Source: Dryas octopetala
Taxonomy: Eukaryota > Streptophyta > Magnoliopsida > Rosales > Rosaceae
Direction: 5' to 3'
DNA length: 64,000 bases
NCBI GenBank assembly: GCA_963921425.1
Contig: OY992833.1
Location: 24,724,698 to 24,788,697, forward strand
The number at the start of each line of letters is the position of its first letter. Positions within the stretch are counted from its first letter, which is position 1. The notes under the pieces are model-generated. The model was given only the letters and a program-made list of their open reading frames with translations, was not told the origin of the DNA and did not search any database. This document shows positions 37,601 to 49,500 of the stretch, in pieces. The position numbers and the translations under genes were made by a program.

Positions 37601-40600
37601 TACTCTATAAACCAGTAATCACCACACAATCCACTTTCACAATCACCCACCTTTTTTTTATACACCCACAGCCATCCTCATGCCCCCCCCCCCCGAACCT
37701 ATTTCATCATCTAAAAAAACAACCAAGAGACAACCTAACAAAGCCAGAGCATTTTCCCCTTGCTTCGTGCTACAGAGAGTTGGTTCTCCACCTCCTTATC
37801 AGCTGCTTGGGCCTTTCACATATCGGAGGATTGCACCAGTTGAAAAATGAGCAAATCTTCTCCAAATCATGAACACCCATTCACTTACCTTGCACCAATT
37901 TACACAAAAAATAGAGAATTTTGGGTGGAGTACATGTTCATGCCGCAAGTTAGTTTGCTGCTCCTTTCCCTTTTTTTGTCCTTTTCTCTTCTTCGTCAAT
38001 TCTGTGAATGGATTAACAAGATTAAAGTGGCACATATATATATAGAGTTATGGGTTTTTTGGTGGAAAATGCTGGAAGGGAATGGCTTGAGCATTGGTGG
38101 GAAGCAGAGGTTAGGGAAAGGGTGATTGGGCTTAATGAAGAACACCCTGAAATGTCGAGTTTAACCTTGAAAATGTGCCCACGCGCAATGCACATGGTCA
38201 TTTTTGGACGGAAACTCAAACAGAGTTAACGTATGGGTCATATTAATGTCAAAACTAAAGTTGAGGGGGCAGATTGGTACACCTCAAAGTTCATATCCTT
38301 AACTAGCACAGTAGATTAAGTTCAAGTCCTTTTTGAAAAAATTTTCCTTTTTTTTTTTTAATACCTCTTCTATGATGGACGACTTGAATATATCAATTCA
38401 AATGTGCAGGCTTTCATTCCAAATACAGGCCGCGGTGTACAAGGTGCCACCTCACATTGTTTGGGTCAAAATTTTGCTAAAATGTTTGATATCACTTTTG
38501 AAAATGAAAAGGGAGAAAAGGCCATGGTTTGGCAAAACTCTTGGGCGTATAGTACTCGAACGGTAACTTTGCTTTCTTCTGATTCATGTTCCACTCCATA
38601 CAAGACAAATTTTTTTTTTGCTTGGATATTAATCACTGTTGGCATGCATCAAACATATTTTGAGTCATCATTCATCAAAACATGTCAATATTCATATTTT
38701 CTGTGATCTTATTTGACCTTGATGTAAGATTGAAGCTATTGAATATCCTACACGGGTAGTTGTGGTTTGTCCATTTAATCAATATATGCTCAGCACCTCA
38801 GGGTTTTTTTTATTTTTTTTATGTTTTTATTGTGTTTGAGTCGGGCTTTTTCACTGATGTTTAAAATTTAACTTACAGACAGTATCATGTCTTTGCAGCA
38901 TGGTGTAACTGCCTTGCTGACAGTTAAGTATAGGGGAGCTATTGCACAAGTTGTTTAGTTTTGGTACTTTAATGTCAAATGAGAATACTACTCGATATTT
39001 TGCATGTATTGAGGAATAAAGGAAATATGCATGCAGAATAATGAATGAACAATGGGCTAATTTTATGGAGGTCCATGATGTATAGAATAATTTACCTAAT
39101 CTAACATGGAGATTAGGTTGCTGCAATTTGACTTGTTATGTGTACATTGTCATTTATTGAGTATGGCTGTAACGTTTCTGTGCTTGGCTATCTGTCTGCT
39201 GTGTGGATCCAATGTAAATTACTGGACTTGATTTGCTATTATAAAAACTTAATATTCATTCTATATGAAATTCTGTGCAATATTCTTTGAGTTATATAAC
39301 TTATGTGTCACTTAAATTGTCATATCATATTATGCTGTATATGGCAGACTCCCTGAAGCTCCTAGAGATAGTTAAGTAGACAATGTAAATCTTTTTTCTA
39401 CCATGTCACTTGTCATTTTCTGTTCCATCATTATTACTATTTTCCATATTGATTTTTTGTTATTATTATTAAGTTCAGATTGGAGTGATGGTGATGGTGC
39501 ACGGAGATGACAAGGGCTTGGTATTGCCACCTAAAGTGGCATCTGTCCAGGCTGTTGTGATTCCAGTGCCTTACAAGGATGTTGATACACAAGCCATATA
39601 TGATGCCTGCTTGAAAACTGTGGATACCTTGACTAAAGCTGGTTTTCGTGTTAAGGCAGATTTAAGAGACAACTATTCACCTGGTTGGAAGTATTCACAT
39701 TGGGAAATGAAAGGCGTTCCTCTAAGGATTGAAATTGGACCAAAGGATTTGACCAATAATCAAGTGAGGCTGTTTTTTCAATTTTATTTATCATTTTCCA
39801 TATAGTTGCTCATTTTTTCCTTTTGTTATTTATCTGCTGTTGAGTAGACCAGTCATTAGGCCCTGAGACCTTGTTAGCACAGATCTCATGGTTTTATTTC
39901 TGGGCCTGATCAGGAAATTATAAGCCCGCTAATGCAGGTCAGGTGAATGTTGGCCTTATCAGGTTTTTTAGTGAGCCTCCTACATTCAAGATAACATGTT
40001 ATCTGACCCAATCTTCCTTAATTACAATATGGTTAGATGCATCTTTATCCTAGTAATATTTGGGTGCGGATCTGTCTGCTGTTTGGACAAGCTAACAATA
40101 GGTAGCCTATCCAGTATGGCTTAACACCAGGGCCAAGGGTTGTTACCTGAGACTGACCCGGGAAGATTGAGGTGCCCAAGAAGCAAGACATGACAAACTA
40201 TAATAAATTTGAAAATTTTGTAATTTTTAAGATGCCAGTGTTTACAATTGTGGTTTGTTACCTTGTTTTTCAATTAATATCATTTTTGATTCACTATAAG
40301 AGTTGAATTATCTTCATCTGGTTTTTAGGTACGCATTGTCCGTCGTGACAATTCAGCAAAAGTGGACATAGCTGTGAACAATTTGGTTGAGAAAGTAAAA
40401 GATGTGTTGGCTAACATTCAGCAGAATCTATTTGATGTTGCAAAGGAAAAACGAGATGCTTCTATCAAGGTTGCAAAGACATGGGACGAATTTTTGGAAG
40501 CTCTAAACCAAAAGAAAATGATCTTGGCTCCTTGGTGTGATGAAACGGTATGACAATCACTGTCATCAATATTATGATCTAGCATATTGCTTGTAAATAG

Positions 40601-41246
40601 AGTTTTTGTCTTGGTTGTGTAGCTCTACTTTTCTTTTCTCTATTCTGTTGTAATCTTACAGTTTTCCATCTTTATTACATGATTTTTATCAGTTTCTCAT
40701 TTTAAATTTCTGACTAGTGGATATTCTTATATCATCTTTAGCCTAGACTAGTGGGTATTTACATCACTCAACTGATTCTTGAACCTTGACCTTTTAGTTT
40801 GCTTTCTTGCATTGAGCTGAAAACTAGGTCTGCTTGTAATCTATTGTCTTCTCATTTGTTGTAATATTCGTGTTCATTTGTACAAACCCTTTAATTCTGC
40901 TGTCATCATCACCCCTGACACCCCCCTTTTTTATATTTTGTATTTATTAGGAAGTAGAAGAGGATGTGAAAGCACGAACAAAGGGTGAAATCGGAGCAGC
41001 TAAGTCGCTCTGCTCCCCATTTGAGCAGCCTGAACTTCCAGAAGGTACGATTATAAGTTAATGTACTTCAATATTGTCACAACATGATTGTAATTTCTAG
41101 TCAGCAATCATCTCTTTCAATGTTGTTCGTTGAAAAGTAGTGCATTAGTGTTCATAAATTAATAATGCAACTTCTGTGCAGGGACTCTTTGCTTTGCATC
41201 GGGAAAGCCAGCAAAGAAGTGGGCCTATTGGGGCAGGAGTTACTAG
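34610..41246 (+). CDS. Prolyl-tRNA synthetase, cytosolic type
   Basis: Twelve coding exons give 513 residues: 34610-34664, 34761-34843, 34931-35023, 35489-35605, 36016-36203, 36486-36552, 37188-37310, 38410-38562, 39479-39763, 40329-40547, 40951-41044 and 41182-41246. The enzyme loads proline onto tRNA(Pro). Class II signatures are present: the proline-specific loop RPTSET (135-140), motif 2 around [15 protein letters not shown] (about 177-191) and motif 3 [11 protein letters not shown] (254-264). The anticodon-binding domain and the C-terminal domain ending WAYWGRSY follow. The N-terminus is short, basic and lacks an obvious transit peptide, which fits the eukaryote/archaeal-type cytosolic enzyme. 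Intron 7 holds a 1 kb transposon. The gene converges with the SNF2 gene. Confidence 0.95.
37359..38347. mobile_element. About 1 kb foldback/Mutator-like element in intron 7 of prolyl-tRNA synthetase
   Basis: Roughly 140 bp at the two ends are inverted copies with few mismatches. The shared parts include TCAAAAAGGACTT, CTACTGTGCTAGTTAAGGAT and the tract TCTGCCCCCTCAACTTTAGT. The ends abut T-runs, so the target duplication cannot be read with confidence. A 10 bp C-run lies inside (about 37685). No transposase is seen. It sits wholly in the intron between 37310 and 38410, so splicing should remove it. Confidence 0.75.
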
Positions 41247-42078
41247 ATGCATCATTTACATATTATGCTGTTTATTACCCCCATTGTTGGGCTGATATTT
41301 CATACATTTTATATGTAGACAAGACGATTTTGTTATCTTGGCAATTGTCTGATGTAGCTCCTGGATCAAGGTGGTGTTTTAGTGTCTTAACTGTTAGCCC
41401 TTGTCGAATCTGACCAAATGGTGATTGATTCCTAGTCACTTCCCACTTTGTTTTTTTTTTTTTGACTGAATCACACTCGGTACGAAAAACTAAAGTATGT
41501 CTACACCCTAGTCTATCCATGATAGTCGAATGCTTTGACACGAGTTTAATGTTCAATATCTTTTAAAATTTACTGCTGAACAGGTTGTATCATACATCAC
41601 AGTCAACGTCTACAAATGCATACAAGTCGATACAAGTTTACGTATAACTTTTGATGTCATAACCAGTTCATGATCTTTCATCTAATAGCCCCCGATAAAC
41701 AAAATCTGACCGTAGTAGGATTGAAGGAAAATCTAGGTCCTTACGTAACTTTCCATTTGATTCCTCATTTCTTGCTGTACATCTTGGAGGGGTTTTACAA
41801 GCCTCGTATATTGATGGGTCTTGTTCCAGTAACGAATTCTTAATCTTTGTTGCAGACAACTCGAGAAATCCAATTAATGATTTAGCATTAACTTGCACCG
41901 TTTATCTTTTAATTTTTGTTTTACATCCATAACCCAATTGTCACCGTGCGGAGTGCTTACAAAGATGAGTGCGGAGTGCATCACCATTCACAAAAAAAGA
42001 TTTTGTAACTGGTTTGACTTAAATACAGTGCTCTCAAAATTTCAAAATGGAAGAATTCCATGTCAGTACATTCTTCGT
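41247..42078. other. Region between two convergent genes
   Basis: It holds the 3' untranslated regions of the synthetase (plus strand) and the SNF2 gene (minus strand). There is a T-run at about 41450. No further gene or element is recognisable. Confidence 0.5.
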
Positions 42079-45000
42079 TCAGGGCCTCTGGATTTTAAAC
42101 TTGGGCTGATTTTCATGGTCATCCTGGACGTTGCAACGCTTTATGAAAGAGTCAAGTGTTTTCTGCTTTGCAGGGCTGCTTCGTGGCTGGCTCGCTGCAA
42201 CTTCCAACATGGAGTCGAGTGTTTTCTGCTTTGCAGGGCTGCTTCGTGTCTGGCTCGCTGCAACTTCCAACATGGAGTCGAGTGTTTTCTGCTTTGCAGG
42301 GCTGCCTCGTGGCTGGCTCGCTGCAACTTCCAACATGGAGTCAAGTGTTTTCTGCTTTGCAGGGCTGCCTCGTCGCTGGCTGGCTGCAACTTCCAACATG
42401 GAGTCAAGTGTTTTCTGCTTTGCTGGGCTGCTTTGCTGCTGGTTGGCCACAACTTCCATGGTATTTTCATGGCCATCAAGCACCTGATATTCCAAAAACC
42501 AGACTTCAGCTTACTATTCTAAAACCAGAAATCTCTTATTCTTGTTGTCCCTAAGATGGAATATCATTTCATGAGGAATTCAAACCATTGCTACAGCAGA
42601 GGAATTAGGGAACAGTAAAGTGTGTGCATGTAAATATGTGCATTGCTTTGCTTTTATTTATGAAGCTCCCCAAGAAGGGGTTGAAATTACCTGTCCCACA
42701 TTTTCCAACTTGTTCTGAGCAACATCCCTGAAGACACAGAATGAGAATTACAACAATCATCAAAACAATTGGAAAACAGAAAATGCATTAGAGCGTACCA
42801 TATGAGGTCATCAACTGTGTAGTTTGCTAGAAGGTAATATATATTGACCGAAGACACCTAAAAACATGAACAAAATATATCAAGGAAATGGAAAAACATG
42901 CAACATTCGCTGTGTGTAAATAATAAATAATAATAGTTATAACTAATAATTATCTTAACCAGTACAGATATCTCCTAATTCATAATCAAATGAGGCAAAT
43001 CTATATTGTTTTAAAGACGCAGTATCTAATGTGATATAAGCAAGCAGACGTGGAAATCACATAATACCAGATCTTCAAGTGATATTACTAGCATGATATT
43101 GATAATATTACTAAGAAGCTGAAATTATCAATATCGAATATAGAAGTTGTACTAATTCTTTCTTCAGAAGAATATTGACATTCTTATGATGCCAAGACAT
43201 CATGTTGTATATGAGAACGTATGCACATTGTTTTCCAAAACCATCAAAATGCCTTGACAAAAAAGTTCCCATCAACATAGCCCTTATAATAACCACTTCA
43301 TAGTACCAACATAAATCACTTTATCAATATCATTGAAGGTAGCAATAGCCCCAATTGGATTCCTAATCAGGAGCTACTTATAAATCCATATAACTTACAA
43401 AAGCCTGTAGTCCACAGAAAGAGAAAGAGAAATACCAATATCACCCCATCCATCCATCCACACAAAAAATATCAAGAACAAAACAAACTAAGCTGACCAA
43501 ACCTCAGCCCTAGAGAAAATAAAGTTTCTCATCATGGTATGAAGCTTAAGAACAAATACATTGTGATCCCCAAAACAGGCTTAGGCTCAGCCCATAGAAA
43601 AATGAAGGGACACACCAACCTACAGCCTCGCCAAACATGAATTGTTGATGCAATTAATAATTCTGAATTTTCAAGCAAAAAAAAAATTCTGAATTATTGC
43701 AAAGAATGCTTCAGAATCAAGAACTTTACCTGGCCAATTCTATGAACACGATCTTCAGCTTGAATTAGGTCACCAGGAGTCCATGACAATTCTGCAAAAA
43801 TTACAGTGCTTGCAGCTGTTAAAGTTAATCCAACACCTCCGGCTTTGATAGATAGCTGCATGATGATATTCAAAAGATGAATGTTAGACTTAAATCAAGG
43901 AGTTTCCCCTGAATTGTCGTATTCCAATTTTTCAGTAGATTTTGTTTTTAACAATTCCAACTTGCAGCAGAAAAACAATTTATATAAACAAAGCAAAATG
44001 CCGTACCACTGCTGCCCTGACAGAATCTTTTTCTTGAAATTCTGTAACACAAGCTTGCCTTGACACTGTAGGGATACTGCCATCGATTCGAATGCAACCC
44101 ACCTTCTTCTTCTGGAAATTTGGCAGTTCAAATAAGCATATCTTTAGAATAAAGTATGAATTCATGTGGCCTTACCAGAAGAAACTGATGTATTGAATCA
44201 ATCATGGATTGATGGTGTGCAAACACTAGAAACTTGCAACCTGCCTGCAAGAACCGTTATATAACAATGTTCAAACATTTGAAAAGGAAAATATGCAAAC
44301 TAATAATGATGAAGAAGCATAAGCACTAAATAAAAAAGATAAAGAAAGATGTATCAACATGAGGTGAAGTACCTCAATGACAGTTCCCAGGTAATCCAGA
44401 ACTGCTGGGATCTTGGCCTCAGCTGAATCAGTATATAGCTAGAGCACAATATGAAGTAAATAGGTTCAAAGTTAACTACTCAATTATAAAGCAAAATTAC
44501 AAATAAGATCTGCCATGACTATTTTAGCATTCCCAGTAGAAGAAAGGACCAAAATTCAGAAAGAAACCATGTTGGCCCTATGTGTCCTACACTACGAGCG
44601 TAATTTGCATGAATACCTTATTAATAAGATTATTCTTAGAAAAGTGAAGTGAGTCAGCCTCTTCTTTTGAACTGCAGGCCTCAATTTTCCCATTTACCAC
44701 CTTCAACTACAAAACAGAACACAAACATTAGCTCTTCTCTATTAGAATTTTCTCTTTCATGAAGAAACGAAGTGGATATCAAGTAAGCTTTACAAGGCAC
44801 CTAATTGGTGTGAATGAATACTGTGCCACACCAAAGAAATCAAAGACTGACAAAAGATAGAGAAAAAAGAAACTCCAGAAGCAGAATACCTATCTTCGTA
44901 TGATGCACAAGGATGCAACAAAAAAAAGGGTTTAGTTGCTGTTTTATGTGAAACCTTAATTTTGGCAGTTATTAGTTTTGTTATGGGAGTGCACTTGCAA

Positions 45001-46412
45001 CATAAAGTGGAACCAAGGGTTATGCAGTTTTGCAGGTCTATCAAAAGGAGACTAGGCTTAAGAGATATTAGATTTTTTTTTTTCTAAAATATACAGTGGT
45101 GAAATCATGTTATCGGATAATTCAGGGTTTTTCACGGTTTTTCATTGTGATGACGATAGGCCCATTGTCATGACTACTCCAGCATAAAAATGTATTTAGA
45201 ACCTATTTATGGGCCTATTGGTCATCACAATGGGTTTAGGGTTTTTCTGAATCATCAAAGTACTAGAAGAGTTCTTTATTGGCTTCAAGCCAATCTTTTA
45301 ATTGCTCAATAACTAAACTGATGAACTGGTTTCCAAATCCTACAGATATTTCTATGCTCTTCAAATATATTTATAGGTGGAAATTTGGGTGATTCAGAGT
45401 ATCTAAGGCCTATTTTTCTTAGTTCAAGTACTTGTGTTTCTTGTCTTCTTTTTATTCTTATTTCTGTTTCTGTGTAATTCCTTATTGTTTGCTGCTTAAA
45501 ACCAAACTTGCAAATTCATGAACAGGACACGTTAAAATCTGTGCCATTGAGATTCCAGAATCCAGACTAATATCAGAATATTGGAAGAAGCTAAACAAAA
45601 TTTCAAGGCTTCATGCAAAATAACAGCTTAGCAGCCCATAAGAATAAATAACTGCACATGAATATACAAACTACCAATGTCTTACAACTCCAAGAGGCCA
45701 ATAGTTATTCTCAAATTATCAACTTGATTAAAGAGATTTCATATATAAACAAACTTACATTACCTCGCAAAATATAGCATTAATTGGTTTCATGTCCTTT
45801 TCAGCCAAATCTAAGAAGACCTGAGATCATGGGGGGGGGGAAAGAAGAAAAATCACAAATTGTAACAGGACCACTAAGGCCATCTAACAGGTCAAGAAGC
45901 AGATTGGACATAGCACACAGACACTGACCTGTTGCCTACGCTTCACAGGAAGCTCAGAGAGAACATCACTTTTAAGTCTGCGAATCATCACTGTTGCCTT
46001 CATCAAATTATGCAATTCTTCATGATTACTTGCACCTTGATACAATCCAAAGGTTCCCTGAAATTTCAAAATAGTAAGAAACAAAATATCTCATGACCTG
46101 ATAGACAACCTACAGATGAAGACTTTAACCAAAAAGAAATAGTGACTTACGCCCTTGCAATATCGATTACCATATTCGTGAACATTTTTGTATACGTCAG
46201 GATACAAGGCTTCCAACTGTTAAGTTCATAGAAATGAGTAAAAGAAAAATTAAATTTGGGATACAAATACTTATAAATTTGCAACTTCAGTAGCATTTAG
46301 AAGTACCTGCTTAAATAGTTCTATCGGTCGGGACAAAGCAGGAGTCCCACTTAACAATATTGCGTATTGAGCCTTCTGAATAGTTCACAAAGTTAGAAGG
46401 GGCAGGGGGGAG

Positions 46413-46503
<91 letters not shown>

Positions 46504-49500
46504 AAATGCCTATAAGCCCTCACTAAGTTTGCATCCTAATGCATAGTTGACTGAAGTGGACTAACTATTCAAAGAGGAATAACTAAATGTGTACAATAAG
46601 CAGTTTTTTGAGTTTTTACTGCTTTCTATATACTTCTACCAGAATAGGCATAAATATTCCAGTTTAGTGGATGACTTGGTGCAAAATTCAACTGATAATT
46701 GTCGAAAATCTATCCAAAATTCTCATCCACTTCATTCATTGGACCTGCCTAAGAGGTTCAAAGTGTAGGAACACCCATAACTAAATATATAAATAGATCT
46801 TAGTTCTAAACATGCTTTATGCTAGATTATGTGGTTCACCAGAAACAACTAAAACAAAAACAAATATAACCAGAGTTTACTAGGGAATCATCAAAAGTTT
46901 ACCAACAGAGGTGGTTTGTTGGACCATTTAGATGCTGGTAAAACCACAATGGATAATAGATGCCCGGAAACTAAACTAATGACTCAATTGCTCCGTGCAA
47001 GGGAGAAGTCCCAGAATTAACATCAGAAATACTTTAAATCTATGGTGATCATTCTTCATAAAACTCACACACATCGACAAGTTTACTTCTCTAGTCGATA
47101 TTAGAAAGAACCCTCAAGAGAAGTACACCCCAAAATCCATATCTATAATGGCCGCTTTAAGGCAGGATTTAGAAGTATAGACTGCGAATAAAGTTAAGAG
47201 TTGCAAGCTAGTCATCAGTTCACAAGAGAAAAAGACCTTTATGACAGGAAGGGAAGCAGTTGTCCTCTTTGCTTGAGCATTTTTCAAAAAGTGTGACTCA
47301 TCTGCAATCACAACCTGAGAAAAACATATCATAGAAAGCAGCTTATGCAAGCAGTGGGAAAAAGAGAGAGAAAAAAGAAAAAAGACTAACAGGGTTTCCT
47401 AATGACCCTGTGTTTTTGCAGGCGCATTTCCATTTGTTAAATTAATGGAGGCTCCAACTGTTTTGGAAAGAAAATGTTATAGTGTTGAACTACAACATGG
47501 AAACTAGAGTATGTCCCTTCATCCTGCCATCTTGTTCTTAATTTCTTCTAAAAAGTTTCCAGAGAAAACATCAAATTATTCTTTCATACGGTTTCACTGT
47601 GAAAGACACCAAAATCATTCAAGAAACAAAAAACAATCTAAAGATTGTTATTTCACATTCTACCTTTACAAGTGTACCCCAATGGTTCCCTGTTTCAAGG
47701 TAAGTGGTCTACTGCATTCTCATTCTCATTATGTGTTCCACACAGACCTGCCTCCTAGGTAACATAGATTTAAATTGTAAATTACAAGCATCCCTAAAAA
47801 CTAATAACCTATAATTATGAACTCTTTGTAAATAACTAAAGAAATGAAAAACATGAGTGTTTTTCAACTTTTTTTCCTTCTGTGGCCACTCATCCATCAC
47901 ATTTAAAGCCTCATATTCAGCTAATCTCATTCTTCTTTAACATGTTCTCTAACAGCCTAGCATTTTCACCCAAAATCATATTTGGCCCAATAGTCATCAT
48001 ACTAATATTCTTTCTTCATAGGTACTTCAAAATCACAAAAGAAAAAAGGGTGAGAGGGTTCTTAGGGAACAATACTCTCTATTCTGACATGACTGATAAT
48101 GATCCAAAATAATGAGATTTTATTAATTATATTAAAGAAAGCAAGAAGAACTTTACAAGGTCATTGATTGTTCTAATTCTTACCTTAAACTCTGATTCCA
48201 TTAGTAAATTCTGTAATTTGGGTACTACATCATAGGAGATGATGTTAAATAGGCCATCAAGATGAATGGTCCCTTTGGTGTTTGAGGATACTATTGTAAA
48301 GCCGCTTCTGTTTGACCCCCCACATTGAGACAAAACAACCTACTGACAGTAAAATTCATGTATCAAATTTATAATAAGGCATCATAGCAATGAGAATCAA
48401 AGAATGTGCTCAATACTCTGGCTGCATAAACAAGAAGTGACTAGAATATTTAGGCAGGGATAGCATAGAACATACAAGTATATCTGATGGAGGAATGTCC
48501 ATCCATTGTTGAATCATCTGCAAGAAATCAGAAGAGTACATCATATTGGGCAAGATCTGCCTTCCCAATAACTAAAGTAGCTAAAGCACTTACAGAGGCC
48601 CATTGCAAACGCAAGGAAGATGGTGCGAGTACAAGAACAGGCCATGAGTCACGAATGGACGAAGCTACGGCAAGAGCCTGAAAAAAAGTGCAAGGTTCAA
48701 TCCAAGGCAGAATTTGGGAATGCTTTTGCTGTTGTAAATTTCGATCTTATGGAGGGATCTCTACCATATTGTTAAATCATTACACCAATGTTCCCTGCAA
48801 CAATATGGTAGAGATCTTCCATAGGATTATGACACTGTTAAATCATTGAATGTACAGAAAGAATCCACATGATGAATTACTTGCCTGTAAAGTCTTTCCT
48901 AATCCCATTTCATCTGCAAGTAGAGCACGCCCTCCATGTTGCAAGATAAACCTGGAAAAAACAATACAGAAAAGTTAAAAATAAATAATTGAGTAAAAGA
49001 ATAGATATTTAATGGAAACGAAAAAATAAATAAATAATCATCAACATTATTAGAAGATCATAAGTGTCAATTCAAGTTGCATACAACAGTTATCAAATAA
49101 GGAACAATCTCCAGATTAACAAGATACCTAACACCTTCTCGCTGAAATGGCAAGAGCTTTGATTCAATACAGCTAGGTATCCTGTCATATCTGTCTGGAC
49201 AGTGAACACACCAAGTAAGAAAACAATTAAAAAATAGCTTAAGAAAATGACATGAAAAAGAAAAAAAGAAATTGAAAGACATATAACACCTGTTACTCTT
49301 AAACAGAGCAACAATAAAGAATACTGCAATTGAGACCAAAGTTTTACTCTTTCATGAGGTTACCATCCAATTTACAGGACTAAAAACATGCTTTTTGACT
49401 ACCTTTCTTTTTCCAATTTACATGTTCTGGACCCATATTCATAAATTATGAAATCCACCATAAAATTATGTAAAAACTGAAAACTGTCTGAAAAAGAGGA

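Noticed and set aside
42131..42554. Repetitive plus-strand and minus-strand frames over the 63 bp minisatellite, and the possibility of a CRISPR-like array
   Set aside because: The period of 63 divides by three, so all frames stay open. The minus-strand frame at 42079-42483 is the one that splices to the SNF2 gene. Units are contiguous without spacers, and this is a plant genome.
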